64,000 bases of DNA, taken from Erythroxylum novogranatense (Eukaryota; Streptophyta; Magnoliopsida; Malpighiales; Erythroxylaceae). The stretch lies in NCBI GenBank assembly GCA_029891385.1, contig CM057229.1, positions 3,721,001 to 3,785,000 of the forward strand, read 5' to 3'. The first letter of the stretch is position 1. The number at the start of each line of letters is the position of its first letter. The position numbers were made by a program, and so were the translations under genes. Positions 40,200 to 53,195 of the stretch are shown here, one piece after another. The notes below the pieces were generated by a model, which saw nothing but the letters and a program-made list of their open reading frames with translations, searched no databases and was not told the origin of the DNA.

Positions 40200-42450
40200 C
40201 TACTTGTCAGAAGATACAATAAAGAACCGATCATCCTCTATATAGGGTTTGATCCACCTTCTTACCAAGTTCGTCTTTCGACAAAAGGTTTGAAGGATGC
40301 ATCGGAGTTGCCATTGGCTTCACATTATTCATGTCAAACTTATTCAGCAACTCTTTCACATACTTCTGTTGATAAATGAAGATCTTCTCTTTGGTTTGCT
40401 TAACTTGCAACCCAAGAAAGAACTTTAATTTACCCATCATACTCATTTCAAATTCTCTTTTCATTAGTCTCTCAAACTTTAAACACAACTCTTTTGTAGT
40501 AGCACCAAAGATAATATCATCAACGTAGATCTGTACTAAGATAAAATCATTATGAAAACTCTTTATAAAGAGCGTCTTCTCAAGTTGACCTCTGCTGAAA
40601 CCATTTTCTATTAAGAAGGTACTCAGACGATCATACCAAGCTCTAGGGGCTTGCTTTAGGCCGTATAAGGCTTTGTGAAGTCTATAGACATAATATGGAT
40701 TTTAACATCTTCAAAGTCGAGGTTGTTTCACATACACTTCTTCGCTTATAAAGCCATTCGTAAATGCACTCTTAACATCCATCCGAAATAACTTTATATC
40801 GTGATGATTGCATATGCCAACAAAATCCTTATAGCTTCAAGTCTCGCCATCGAGCATATGTTTCGTTGTAGTCTATTCCTTCTTGCGATTGTAACCTTGT
40901 GCTACTAATCCGCCTTATTACGACTCACTCTTCCCGATTCATCTAACTTATTCTTGAAAACCCATCTTGTTCCTATAATGGATTTCTTAGGAGGTTTTGG
41001 AACCAAGGACCAGACGTTATTCCTTGTGAATTGGTTCACTCTTCTTGCATGGCTAACACCTAAGCTTCGTCTTCAAGAGCTTCCTCAACCTTCTTAGGTT
41101 CTACTTCGAGATAAAAGCTACATTAGCTTCTCGTCGAATCTGGACCTTGTCCTAACTCCTTCGAGGTCTCACCGATAATTAACTCTTCCGGATGAGAACT
41201 TTATACTTCCAATCTCGCCTTAGTTCTATAGTTTCGGAATATCTTCAATCTTATTCTCATGAGTGTCCGACGAGGAGTTTCGAGGCATCATCTAGGTTCT
41301 TTGAAGGACCTTCAATCTTCATGTCATCTTCCTTATGGGTTTGAGAACTATCATCAAATTTGACATGGATCGTCTCTTCACGATCTTTGAAGTCGGGTTG
41401 TAAACTCGAAATGCCTTAGGCGATAATGAGTAACCTAGAAATATTCCTAGATAGGTCTTTGAATCGAATTTATCCAATAACTCTCTCGTATTCAGAATGG
41501 AACATTTGCACCCGAATGGATGAAAGTAGGATATGCTTGGTCTTCTTCCATTCCATAACTCGAAGGAGTTTTCTTCATCATAGGTCGCAACAAGATCCTA
41601 TTCGAATATAGCATGTCAGTATTCACGACTTACGCTAGAAATACTTAGGAAGATTCGCCTCACATAGCATAGTCCTTGCCATCTCTTGAATCGCCCTATT
41701 CTTTCTCTCAACAACTCCATTTTGTTGTGGAGTTCTAGGGGCCGAGAAGTTGTGGGAAATTCCATTCTCCTCACAGAAAACTCTAAACTTCTCATTCTCA
41801 AATTCTCCGCCATGATCACTCCTCGATACTAGCTATAGACATTCCTTTTCATTTCAGAACTTTCTCGGATAGAGTTCTAGTACTTAAAAGACTCATCTTT
41901 GTGTGATAAAACAATATCCAACAAAATCGAGTAAAATCATCAACGATGACAAGTCCATATTTCTTTCTCGCTTAAGACTTAATGTCCTTGTAGGACCAAA
42001 CAAATCCATATGTAATAGTTCTAAAGGTCTTCAAGAAGTTACAAAATTTTAGAAGAGAGAGAGGTTTTAACTGCTTTCCTTTCAAACAATTTTCACGAAA
42101 AATTCTTTGTCAAAACTTATTTTAGTAAACCTCTTACCAAATCATGTTTTACCAATTTTGAAATATGTTTCAAAGAGACATGACCTAGCTTTTATGCCAG
42201 ATTAGTCTTTCTTCTTCGTAAGATAGAAAACATGAGATATTTTGACTTTGAAAATCTTCTAAGTTGATTTTGTAAAGGTTGTTTCTTCTCTTGGCAGAGA
42301 AAAGTATAGACCCATCTTTGTTTACGACTTCACAAAGATTTTGATTGAATGTAACTATAAAATCGTAATCACACAACCGACTCACACTAATCAAGTTATG
42401 CTTTAGACCATCAACAAGCAAGACATTATTTATGCATGTAAAGGAATCTT
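40200..42450 (-). pseudogene. pol: Ty1/copia pol: GAG-pre-integrase, integrase, reverse transcriptase
   Basis: Minus strand. 42421-42185 reads [18 protein letters not shown]...LYKINLEDF...RLIWHKS, the GAG-pre-integrase domain. About 41819-41620 has the integrase block with PQQNGVVERKNRA at 41727-41689 in another frame. Reverse transcriptase shows YVDDIIFG, with the catalytic YVDD at 40527-40516, then FERLMKREFEMSMMGKLKFFLGLQ at 40488-40231. Frames change repeatedly and RNase H is not found, so the polyprotein is dead. Confidence 0.85.
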
Positions 42451-42735
42451 TACCTATTTTTCCGATTCCAATGATTTTGCCCTACTGGTTGTCTCCAAAG
42501 TTCTTGATCCTCCCTTCTTATAATGAAGGTCTAGGAACATAGACCTTCTTCCCGTCATGTCGCGAGCATCCTTTGCCTAAATACCAATGGTGCTTGTCGT
42601 ATCTTCCAAGGAAGGATATCTGCAGGAGAAACTATTTTATTTCTTGGTACCCAAATTTTCTTGGGTCCTTTATGGTTAGTAGTATGCACATGATATGATC
42701 TTTGATGCATATTACTTGACGTTGATTAAAATATG

Positions 42736-43950
42736 TTATCCTATTTCTTCCTTTTGAGAGACAAATTTATTACGAGACTGAGTATTGTTTCCAGTAAACC
42801 CTAATCCAGTCTTATCACTAGGATGTCTATATTTTCCTAGCATATCATTCATTTTCTTTGTACTCTCTGTGAAAGTAACTAGATCAGCTGATAGATTCTT
42901 GATCCTCGGTTTGAGTTGATTAATCTCATCGATCATCTACAAGTTTCCTTTAACTTCTAACTCCTTTTTAAGAAAATATTTTCTCTCTATTTTCTCAAGA
43001 TTTCTAATATTCTCAGATACTTTTTCTTCAACAACTTGTCTTTGTTTCGAATAGCATGAGAATCTTCTAATGATTCGAATACGCATCATGCAAATTTTCG
43101 TGAGTCGGATTTTACCTCCTCATCACTATCTTCCTCGGCCATTAGGCAAATGTTTGCATGTTACGATGACTCGAGCTCAGATTCGATTCAGATGAATCTA
43201 GGTCCTCCCATGTTGCCATCATGCTTTTCTTGCCTCTCTACTCTTCTTGGGTTTCTTCTTGAGAGTAGGGCATTCAGACTTGTAGTGTCCAGCTGATTGC
43301 ACTCGCAACAAATGATAGAAGACTTTTCCGCTTAGCTTCATCTTTTCCATTCTTTCGAATGTCCGTTATTCGGGCTTCTTCTTCCACATCGTCTTATCTT
43401 TTCGGAAATGAAAGATAATTCGTCATCTTTATCACTCGATTACGAATCGATTGGCTAGAGTTGTCATCCCTTGATTCTTCAATTTTCAATGCTTTTGATG
43501 ACTTCCTCCTTCTCGAGTCTTATGATTCTTTTGTCCGACCTTGATCTTATTGACTTCTCTCGCTTGGGCTTATCTTCGCGTTGAGTTCAACTTTATGAAT
43601 TTTAAGGATCCCAAGAACTCATCTAGCTTTAATATGCTCAAGTCTTTGGCTTCTTGACCGCCTTAACTTTTGGTCTCCATCTCTTAGGAAGACTTTTTAG
43701 AATCTTGCGAACGTGATCTTGATTATTGTATGTCCTTCCAAGAGCTTTCAATCCATTGATAATTGTTTGAAATCTTCCAAACATTTGATTAATAGATTCT
43801 TCATCTTCCATCCTGAAAAGTTCATATTGATGTACAAGAATACTTATCTTGGATTCCTTAACTTGACTTGTGCCTTCATGAGCAATGGACAATGTGTCCC
43901 ACATTTCTTTTTTCGGTCGCAACCATGCACTTTGTCGTACTCGCTTCTAC
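42736..43950 (-). pseudogene. gag: Ty1/copia gag remnant
   Basis: 43922-43638 reads KEMWDTLSIAHEGTSQVKESKI, QYELFRMEDEESINQMFGRFQTIINGLKALG and VRKILKSLPKRWRPKVKA, the core of the copia gag (UBN2) domain. A CCHC-like knuckle region lies near 43320-43270, followed by a Lys-rich and acidic stretch to about 43190. 42936-42736 is a further coiled linker. It is broken by indels. Confidence 0.85.
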
Positions 43951-44258
43951 TTAGGACACACGTTAAGAAAAATTTCGCCTTTGAATTGCTTGTATTCTTG
44001 CTTTACGATCGGTATCCATTTGCTTCGTGGAATAGAACTACCTTCGTCATCTCTGGTATATAGGGTCCGTTTCTATTACGTCCCAAAGGTCTACATGTGT
44101 AGATTCGATGAATAACCGCATCCTATCTTTCCAGTAATAATAGTCTTCTCCATTGAATCTTCGGAGGTCTAGTGATCGAGACTCCTTCAAATGATGTATA
44201 CATGTGACTCGCCATTATCTTTAATCCACACTTCGCCAAAGTGATTCTTGGATACCAA

Positions 44259-44270
44259 GCTCGATACCAA
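44259..44270 (-). other. tRNA-Met-type primer binding site of the copia element
   Basis: The minus strand reads TTGGTATCGAGC just inside the LTR end, close to the TGGTATCAGAGC primer site of copia elements. It fixes the orientation and the 5' LTR border. Confidence 0.75.
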
Positions 44271-44276
44271 TTAAAG

Positions 44277-44969
44277 TGAATCACACGCGTTAATACAAAG
44301 ACTTAAAAACACAATAGAATGCACGAGAAGGGGGTTGAATGTGTATTCCCTTTTGAATATCTTTTAGAATTACTTGTTAGAATTAAGATTCTTTCTGTAA
44401 TTTTATTAATCTGATTGATCAAACTTTTCAATGCTAAGTATATGAATAGTAAATAAAGATCAACTTTGAAATTAAAAGTGAGATAGAGAGTGAGAGTAGT
44501 AGACACACAGATTTATCCTGGTTCACCCCAAACCGTGGGCTACGTCCAGTCCTCAGAGTTTCTTCTGAGATTTCACTATCTCTTCAAACGTTATAGTATT
44601 CTTTCACGAGCCTCTTCAGGTCTCTACAACCAGTATTCTTTCACACTTAGCCTCTGCGGGCTATCTCATATAACTTTTCTTTTCAGAAAATATTTGAACA
44701 CTCATTATGTATGATAGCGTTAAGCTAATTCGCACTTAATCGCTTTTTCGCTTTGTGTAATTTTTCTCAAAACAAAGAAGCACTTCAGCCGACTTCGACT
44801 TGTATTTATAGCCTTCGTCTCTAACTGCTTCTTGATTCTTGAATCTTGAATCTGTAAAGAAACGATTAATCAGTTGAGTTCTGTAACTAACTTGAACTGA
44901 CTCTTGAGTCTGTTTCTTTTCTGCGTCTGCGTCTGCGTCTGCTTTTGTTTCTGCGTCTGTATCTACATT

Positions 44970-45007
<38 letters not shown>

Positions 45008-45234
45008 TGTTGATTTTTTACTTTGACAAACTTAAATACGTGTTTTGATTTGTCTGTAAAGGCCTCAGATTTGACTTTTCAACTTAGTACGTGTCAACTT
45101 CGTCAGATACGCCATCTTCGCCTCGTCTCGAATTAAATCAGATACATCTGTGGTATTTTGTTTTCTTGTATTTGATCTCACTATGTTTGTTATACATCAA
45201 AATCATTTTTATGTAAAGTCATTTTGACTTAACA
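44277..45234 (-). repeat. 5' LTR of the copia element (958 bp)
   Basis: On the minus strand it starts TGTTAAGTCAAAATGAC at 45234 and ends ...GTGATTCA at 44277, next to the primer site. It contains a hexanucleotide microsatellite. No second copy was seen in the window. The small frames inside it are not genes. Confidence 0.7.
44921..45009. repeat. (CTGCGT)n hexanucleotide microsatellite in the LTR
   Basis: Two runs of CTGCGT units (44921-44941 and 44968-45009), plus a single unit at 44951, are separated by imperfect CTGTTT/CTGTAT-like units. The expansion lies within the copia LTR. Confidence 0.85.
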
Positions 45235-46139
45235 ATTTTCTGACATCTTTCTTAATTTAATATATTCATTGAAGTATACCATCATGCATGTAAGTTATGG
45301 ATTAAAGGAAAGCGAAAAAGAGTAAAGAGACAAGAAAAAAGAAGAAGAGAAGAACCAAGAATGGGAAAAAGATCCTTTTGCTGGTTTACACTAATATTAA
45401 TATGTCAACTACTTATATAACATTATTAGGTAATAAACATATACATCATATATTTCTAGAATGAATGAAAAAAAGTAAAGGAAATTGCTGTTGGTTGTTA
45501 GTAGCAGAAAAAGCTTCCTGGTTATATATACATTGGTTTCTACACCTAAAAATAGGACATGCTTCAAGGTTATATATCTAGCTTTGCTGGTAGATATATA
45601 GTGACCTTCTTTTCCTTTAAGGGATGGGAAAAGAAAAAGAAAAAACATCACCAAAGGATCCATACATTGTACTAGAAGAAGATGTAGAGCTACGTAAGAC
45701 TACACCATCTTTATAATCGAGGCTAAGCTATATACTAGTAACGAGAACCTTGTTAGATTGTAGTATTTTATTATGCAATAATGACTTATTGAACCGTAAG
45801 TAATTACTAACTCTCCTCCTACTTTAACTTCATTTTGTTGAATATAATATAAGAGTTGTAACCTTTGTATAAAAAAATCTGTTTATCTCATTAGTGATTA
45901 AGCATTGTAAAGGGTAGTAGATAAATTCAACTAATTTGGAAAGGATGTTTTGTTTGCTTGGAGTTGGTGTCATTTTTGTTTCAACTAGGTGAATGTTAGG
46001 ATTTGTCAGCTACGTATATGAATTTTGTTTTCATACAAGTACTTGTAGCTCTTTTTGATTCATATTGTCAACTCACACTTCTTTTCATATTTAAGATTAC
46101 ATACAAGTGGAATTGATTCACCAACAACTTCACTAATTT
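45235..46139. other. Spacer before the P450 pseudogene
   Basis: No supported gene. Reading frames here are short and without domains. The missing N-terminal membrane anchor of the P450 pseudogene would be expected near 45,960-46,140 but is not recognisable. Confidence 0.4.
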
Positions 46140-47706
46140 TGCAGCTACACAATTAGCCCCTCCTGCTACACCAATCTCAATGTAGCCAAGCCAATCTTCC
46201 TCCAAGCAGACCTGGTATTCCCCACTTAGGAGAAAGCCATGAATTTTTATCCACTGGATGGAAAGGCCATCTTGAGAAGTTCATGTTTGATCAAATTTCT
46301 AAATATTCATCGAAGTTTTTTAAAACCAATATTCTCGGCTAGCCGACTGTGGTTGTCTACGATGCAATAGGCAACAAGTTCTTGTTCTCTAATGAGAATA
46401 GGCTTGTTGTTTCATGGTCTCCTGACTCCATCAAGAAGGTCTTTCCATCTTCTCTTTAGACCTCATCCAAAGAAGAAGCCATAAAGATACACAAAATGCT
46501 TCATGAGTTCTTAAAACCTGAGGCTCTTTAACGATATATCAGTGTTATAGATGTTATAACACACAGACAATTTCCCTCCCAATGGGAAAACAAAAACAAA
46601 GTTGTCGTCTTCTATATTGCAAAGAACTATACGTTTCGTTTGGCATGTTGATTTTTTATAATCCTCAAAGACCCAAATCGCATCGCTAAACTATATGACC
46701 ATTTATATCCTCTAGCTTTAAGAATTATTTTCGTCCCCATTGATTTACTTGGAACTTCATTTTGTCAAGCCATTAACTCTTCAAAATTTATAAGGAATGA
46801 GCTTCTTGCCATTCTTAAATTAAGAAAGACTGATATGGTAGAGGGAAAGGCATCAGCTACATAGGACATATTGTCCCACATATTGACGACAAGATTTGAG
46901 TATAGAAAGTACATGAACGAGAGCAACATTGCAGACAAGATCCTGGGACTATTGATTGGTGGACACGACAATGCTAGTGTTGCTTATACCTTCATTGTCA
47001 AGTCTCCTACGAAACTCCCCACATTTACGAGCATGTTTATAAGGGTATTACTCATTATTATTAATTCTTGTCATTTTGATTTGAATAGTTATAATGTAAT
47101 TGTTTTTGACATTTTGTTACATGTATAGAACAAGTGGAGATAGTAGAAACAAAATCACCAGGAGAGTTGTTGAACTTGAATGACATATAAAAGGTGAAGT
47201 ACTTATGGAACGTAGCATCTGAAGTCATAAGACTTGCTTCTCCTCTTCAGGGTGCTTTTAGAGAAGCCATCAATGACTTCATTTTCAATGGTTTCTTAAT
47301 TCCAAAAGGTTGGAAGATACTCGTAATTCGCTAAATCAAAAGTCTAAATGATTAATAGTTTTGATAAGAATAGATAAAGTTACATGTGAGGTCTCATATG
47401 CATGTAGCTATATTGGAGTGCAAGTTCAACACACAGAAGTCCAAAGTACTTCCCTGACTAGAAAAGTTTGATCCAATTTGATTTGAAAGAAATGACCTAC
47501 ACCATACACATATGTCCCATTTGGTGGAGGACCTTAGATGTGTCTTGAAAAGGAATATGCTAGATTGGAAATATGTGTGTTCATGCACAACTTGGTGAAA
47601 AGATTCAAGTTTTAGAAGCTAATTCCTGACAAGAAGATTGTTGTCAATCCCATGCCAATACCCCAAAAAGGACTTCCCATTCTTCTCCATCCTCACACAT
47701 CTTGAT
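46140..47706 (+). pseudogene. CYP716-type cytochrome P450 pseudogene
   Basis: CYP716 enzymes oxidise triterpenes such as beta-amyrin. Plus-strand pieces in order: [20 protein letters not shown] and [20 protein letters not shown] (46210-46340), [35 protein letters not shown] (46345-46455), then an I-helix region [18 protein letters not shown] (46925-46980). After an intron (about 47042-47128) come SPGELLNLNDI and [26 protein letters not shown] (47158-47320). The haem loop at 47519-47560 still has FGGGP and the Cys codon, but with a stop before Met-Cys. Several stops (for example 46344, 46457, 47185) and a missing N-terminus show it is dead. The I-helix has GGHDNAS where active members usually have GGHDTAS. 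Confidence 0.9.
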
Positions 47707-48727
47707 AATTAATTAAGTTCAAAATCATATTATCTTATGTTCCAAAACTATTAATTTGTAAGAAATCCAATCTCCACCATAACTACTAAGCTATAACTAT
47801 ATATACATATATAGAGATGTGTAGCATAAAGTGAGAAATATTTACTATTAGTTGCGGGTGTTACGATATTTCTGTTGATGTGGTTGTAGATGCATTATAG
47901 TATATGGCATGAGTACGTAACTAAAGAGTCATTTCTATCCATAAAATAAAAGAAAAACATGAAGAGCTAATATGGATATAGAGGAAAATTGTTTATATAG
48001 CTTTAACATATATATACTAACCTATCCTGTTACATATAATTCGTATTTGTTAATGCATGAATGTAGTGTCGATACAGATACACCCCAAAAAGATCATAAA
48101 ATTCAAATAGATACATGCAATCTGTGTTCATCACCATCTAATTGTAAAGAAATGGATCTCTAGGCATTTAAAATGGTATTATTTTGTAATATATCAAGTA
48201 ATATTTCTCATTCAATTTCCTAATATACTAAGGAAATAAATTCTGGTAACATATTAAATGACAATATTCCCTTTTTTGTTCTTAACTAAGAGTGGAAGGC
48301 AAGTTGACTGATGTAATAGCCACACATCACATGAAATAGAGCGAAAGACAAACGCGCAAGCATCAACTGTATACCATATTCATTTAGTTCACGACAAATA
48401 GACACAAACCATTTCATTATGCTAATTAATTTGAAGGGAACAATTTGTGTTAGTATATTATGTTGTCCTTTTCTAGTTTCTATTATAAATTATTCTGATT
48501 ATAACATAAAATTACGCCTAAGACTACTGGGACAAGGAACAGAAGATGGTGAGGACATGGCTATGCCAGAAGCAAAAAGTGGATCCTTGATCATGGTGGT
48601 TTAGTTGGAATTCCCTCTTATTGAAAGTTATAGGTTATGGTAAGACTAATGTGACATTGGAAATAAGGAAGATGTCATAAAATATGTCACAAAAATGTCA
48701 TGTAAGACACCTCACTCAAAGTTAATA
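47707..48727. other. Spacer between P450 pseudogene and CACTA end
   Basis: No supported reading frame; AT-rich. Confidence 0.5.
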
Positions 48728-51310
48728 CACTACAAGAAAAACGTTGTTTAGCGACGGAAGTTATCGACAAAATCCGATGGACAAAGGTGTCATTAAAACG
48801 ATCGTAGGGAAAATTTATCGACGCACTTATTATGTGTTCGTCAGTAAATATGTCGACGATTGCCTATTACCTTTGGCCAAATTTATCGACAGATTTGCAG
48901 TAAACCGATAGTAAAATTACCTACCAACATAAGTATTCCGTCGTAATATTCATCGACGGTATTATGTTACCGTCGGTGATATTCCAACGATTATGGCTGA
49001 TCGTCGATAAATCGTAATTCAGAAAATCCTGACGATTTGCATATTACTGACAAAAGGAAGAGTAAATGTCGGTAAATGTTTTAGATTTTACCGACGGTTT
49101 ATGTTTTTTGTTAGCAAATATAATGGATTTTACCGAAGTAATTTTGTTTTTCCATTGGCAAAGTAAATTACTTTTTTTTAAATCCCTACATTAAATTTTG
49201 TTTCATGATCTTATGATTAATGCATAATTTCAACAGTTATGAATTATTTGTGCATAATATTTTAATTTGTTTATATATTTAAATTGTTTAAACAAAAGTT
49301 TATTGTTGATATAAAGTTAATATCTTGATTGATAATGAAAACATTATAGTGTATATGATAAGTATTTGTAACTTTAAGCAAATGACTATAACAATCCTAA
49401 TGCCCTGGTGACTACGGGTGCTTTGAGGTGCAGCTACTCCTCGCCTTCAACTCATCTACCTCATGTCTCAGTTGAGCTATGTAGTCTATCATCGTATCCA
49501 CTGTGGTTTGAAGCTGATTGACTTGATCGGTTTGCGACCGTCTACTAGATGCTGTTGTACTAGACGTGGAAGATTGCAATAAACATGCGTTCGCAAATGA
49601 ACCTAGCCCGAAGATTCTTTCACTACTGTCCTTATTATCTACTACATCAAGATACGTTTGACTCTCATCAACAACTTGTTCGTACTGAGACTGTCATTGA
49701 ATCCTTTCTTATATTTGGTCTTATTAGGAAGTAATGTTTATATTAGTAAGTGATAATTATTAAGAAATAATATTAAAGCATTAATTTCACGTATATTCAA
49801 TTATCTACATCGACTATTAATGAATTTCACATCGTTATACTTCTTAGTTTGAGTGTGCAAAAATAACTGACGAAGTGTAGGCCTCATGCCTGTAGGCTTT
49901 TCGTATATAAAAATAAAATGTTATATGTGAATTATAATTTATAAAAATTTCGGCAGAGTTTCCTCTATTTTAATATATTTACCCCTGTTGAACAAATAAA
50001 ATAACTCAACAAAGCCATATATGGCATCAAACATTTATACCATTATCATTATCTATAATACACATATTTTCATTTCAACATTCACTTATCAATTTAAATT
50101 AAAATACAACAAAGTAAAACAATTACAATATAAATGTCAAGTTTAGATACTTGTAAGTATCTTTGCATGCTCGTGGTAAGTAATTCTCCCATATATACGG
50201 GAAGACTTTCTCCCCACGAGCCTCCACGTCCGTTGGTGGAGTTATGCCTTAAGATGGACATTGCCTCAGGTGATGTCCAATACTCCTGTCAACGACTCCA
50301 TATTTGTTTTGAAATATAAGGCGATCGTACACCAGTCTTGTGTATCACACCAATAAAGTCGTGATAATGTGTATGAGCTTGCCTCTCCCATACTTCATAT
50401 ATGATTGTATCGAAACCAAAATCCCAGAAAAATTCTTTTTAAAATATTTTTTTTGATAACTTATAATGTAATAATATTTATCTGATTAATGTACACAAAT
50501 CAAATTATTTTTTTATAGTACCTTAAATTCCTGAAAGTAAATGCCTTTGTGACCCGAGAGATATTCTTTCATACATAACCCTCGGGAACCCTCGGGATCA
50601 ATCATCTCCTTAAATTTAGATGTCATATTTCTGGAACACAGTCCAAACAGAATCAACCAAATATAAGAACAAGTAATTTATACTATTTGGAAAACCGAAA
50701 ACCTATAACTTAAGTAAAAACATATAGTGTTTAATGCGATTTCACTTACAGATTATTGACAATTGTTATGTACTTTCTTCCATCAGGTCCCTCAGCTCCA
50801 TACTGGCAGTCGTCTTCTTCATCCGATAAAGGGTTAGTGGATGATGTATGAGTTGGGGATGGTGTAGCATGACAAGTAGCAAGTGATGCCTCATCTGCAA
50901 CTGTAGGCATCAACTGTAGCTTGACCTTAGCTAGTAAGAGGTTGTTTGACAATTTCTTAAAAATACAACAATAAATCAACTTTAAAGTTGAGTCTAGTGT
51001 ATTGCATCGATAAATTACAATGATATAATTATTTTCTTGGATTTTACGTGACATGAGTCAGTAAAAGTAAATGAATCTTCGATGTCTGGATTCCCGAGAA
51101 GGGTCCTAACATGTTTAAACGCACCAATTGAAAAAGTGATACTTCTTCCTTCAGGTGTAGGTTTTTAACACCTTCTTGTAACAACATTTCTGCTATAGTT
51201 AAACTTGTAGAGGATACAGTGGATAAGTCGCTAGATTTAGTATGGAAGACTAACTCTCCAGATGAACTCCTAGTACGAAGCGGTTTACCTAAAACACAAT
51301 CAGTATTGAA
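48728..51310 (-). mobile_element. CACTA (En/Spm) element, one end visible, degenerate
   Basis: CACTACAAGAAAAACG at 48728-48743 is a canonical CACTA terminus. It is followed to about 49,150 by many sub-terminal copies of short motifs around TCGACGG, CGTCGGT and CGTCGATAA, as expected for transposase-binding subterminal repeats. Transposase-like protein remnants run leftward from about 51,054. The opposite inverted terminus was not found up to 52,031 nor right after the Tat insertion, so the right limit is only an estimate. Confidence 0.8.
49400..50640 (-). pseudogene. Plant transposase (Ptta/En/Spm family) remnant
   Basis: On the minus strand near 50640-50520 is MTSKFKEMIDPEGSRGLCMKEYLSGHKG. 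Near 50400-50270 is YEVWERQAHTHYHDFIGVIH...SPYISKQIW followed by a stop and EYWTSPEAM, the wording of the Ptta/En/Spm transposase region. Near 49700-49400 is a C-terminal end with DESQTYLDVVDNKDSSERIFGLGSFANA and a coiled part QTDQVNQLQTTVDTMIDYIAQLRHEVDEL. Stops and indels break it. The frame 51054-50746 may be an upstream exon. Confidence 0.75.
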
Positions 51311-52031
51311 CTTAAATAATGTCAGATTAGAAAACCTTTAAACGAACCAATACTAGATATTAATGCACACATAAATGTTCATACGAAGTTTGTGGAATTG
51401 ACGATTTTTTCAAAAGAATCGATCTCTCTAATCCCTTATAGACCGTTAGGACGCTGCAAAATTATCGTCCAAAATAACCTAACATTGAGCATACTCGATA
51501 ATGTTTAGACCTTAATTTAGTAGATTATGATATTTGGCCCTAAATTGATCAAACCCAATAATTTTTGACCCCAAATTAGGCCTTTAACCATAAATAATAT
51601 AATTAATGATGGCATTTGCATTTTAGTACCAAGGTTCTTAACGATATTTTTAATGTTTATTTATATTTACAACTTTATTGCTTTCTTAAATCGTATATAA
51701 TTTTACTTTTAACAAGAATTTATAAATAATTCTTTAAATTATATTAAATTGATTAATTATAAGATGTAATACATTTAAAATGTAATATATTAAATGAGAA
51801 AAGTTGAAGTTATTCTATAACAATAACATAAAATCTCGCTAAAAGCGTTAAGTCCGGAAAAATTTAGTACTATGTAATATTATTCATATAATTTTTATTT
51901 TAAGTGTAAATAAATTTTCAAGTTTAATTTGAGAAAAATAAAAATTTAAAAACTCAAATGTACTTAAAATAAAATTTTAAGAATTAATAGGAGATTTTGC
52001 ACATCGTAAATAATGAAATAGGTATAATTAG
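51311..52031. other. AT-rich DNA left of the Tat insertion
   Basis: No supported gene. It ends in ATTAG (52027-52031), the left target-site duplication of the Tat-like element. The same sequence resumes after 61322. Confidence 0.55.
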
Positions 52032-52380
52032 TGGTTCTGCCGGATTATGGCTGAACTGTACGTTGCCGTTTGGATCCATAAGTCGGTTGTTTCACGTAAG
52101 AGTTTCGGTGTGGAGTTCCTGCAAAACAAAGAAGGCACGTCGGGGGTTGTGTCCCGATTAGCCCCTCCGACGCTCAAATTAGTCTTTTGGTGAAGGTGGG
52201 ATCGCTGTAAGCAGAAAAAACTAGGGTTATGATTGTTCGTACCTTTGTTATGGTAGAATTATACCTTATATATGAAGCAATAGCTAGGTTTAGGTCTTCA
52301 TGTGTGCATGGGAGTCTCTCACTCGTAAATGGACCGTGGATCGCAGACTGGGCCTGGACCTAATGCAGTCGACCCGACCA
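52032..52380 (-). repeat. 3' LTR of the Tat-like element (349 bp)
   Basis: Starts TGGTTCTGCC, ends GACCCGACCA, and matches 60986-61322 with scattered substitutions and small indels. Short LTRs of this size are at the low end for the lineage. The ATTAG duplication lies immediately to the left. Confidence 0.93.
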
Positions 52381-52978
52381 TAAGCCCCCTACTCCTCGAG
52401 TCTGAGCGAAGAGAAGGATCGAAGGAGTATATTTGGGTCTTGTAGCTCGTCTGCGATCTTGCAGTTCGTCCGCGGTCTTACTGCTTGTTCGCGGCTTACA
52501 GGTCGTTCGTAAGACAGCTCGTAAGGAGGTCGGTCCATCGAGCATTAAGATGCCGCGTGCGGTCGTTCGCATAGAGATTGCTCGATTGGTCGGGTGTCTT
52601 GATCGATCGGCTTTCATTATTGCGTGACAGCCCGTAATGAGATTGGTCAACTGAGTGTCCCAATCGGTTGGCATTGGCGCTTATTGCGTGATAGCTTACG
52701 CCAGAGTAGGTCGGGGGGCCATCATTAGCGAGCGCTTGAAAGTACTTGGGGCATTTATTGTTTGACGGTGCGTGCCCTCTGACAGCTTTTCAGAATCTGA
52801 AACGTATCGTCCTTGTAACCGTTGTGTAGCTGTCCCGTACGTCCTTTCAACTGTCGCGCCACTCCGGATTTCGAACAACCCTAATTCTCCTTGGCTCAGA
52901 TTATGCCGCGTATCCGGGCATAGCTCGGATTTTCTCCACGCGTCGAGTTTTGACTGGATCGTAATTCGAACGTTTCCT

Positions 52979-52986
52979 TATAAAAG
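52979..52986 (+). promoter_or_regulatory. Candidate TATA box for the plus-strand ORF
   Basis: TATAAAAG lies ~210 bp upstream of the first plus-strand ATG (53196) of the antisense ORF region, outside the LTR. It is a perfect plant TATA match, but function is inferred from position only. Confidence 0.4.
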
Positions 52987-53195
52987 TTCAAGATCGACGG
53001 ACTGTTTGGTTTTCTTCACGCTTGTTTCGTTCTTGCTTCCGTCTTGCTTTCATTTGCTTTTTCTTACTCTCAGTTCCCGGAAGTTTCCTTCAGCCGTCGT
53101 TCGATTTTCCTTCTACATTCATTACATAGGTATGCCCTTTTTCTTCTTCTCCTCCTCTAAACTTTTTCTTTTCAAAAGTTCTGTTCCTGGTAAGC

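Larger units (their letters stand above)
37517..45234 (-). mobile_element. Sirevirus-like Ty1/copia element, 3' LTR missing, degenerate
   Basis: Reading leftward, the order is 5' LTR (45234-44277), tRNA-Met-type primer site (44270-44259), gag (about 43950-43100), integrase (about 42450-41500), reverse transcriptase (about 41100-40200) and an env-like ORF (39150-37533). Gag-INT-RT order marks Ty1/copia. The Lys-rich, acidic gag C-terminus and an extra ORF after pol point to the Sirevirus branch. The body is peppered with small deletions and stops. No copy of the LTR is found at the left end, where the element abuts the LTR fragment at 37516. Confidence 0.75.
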
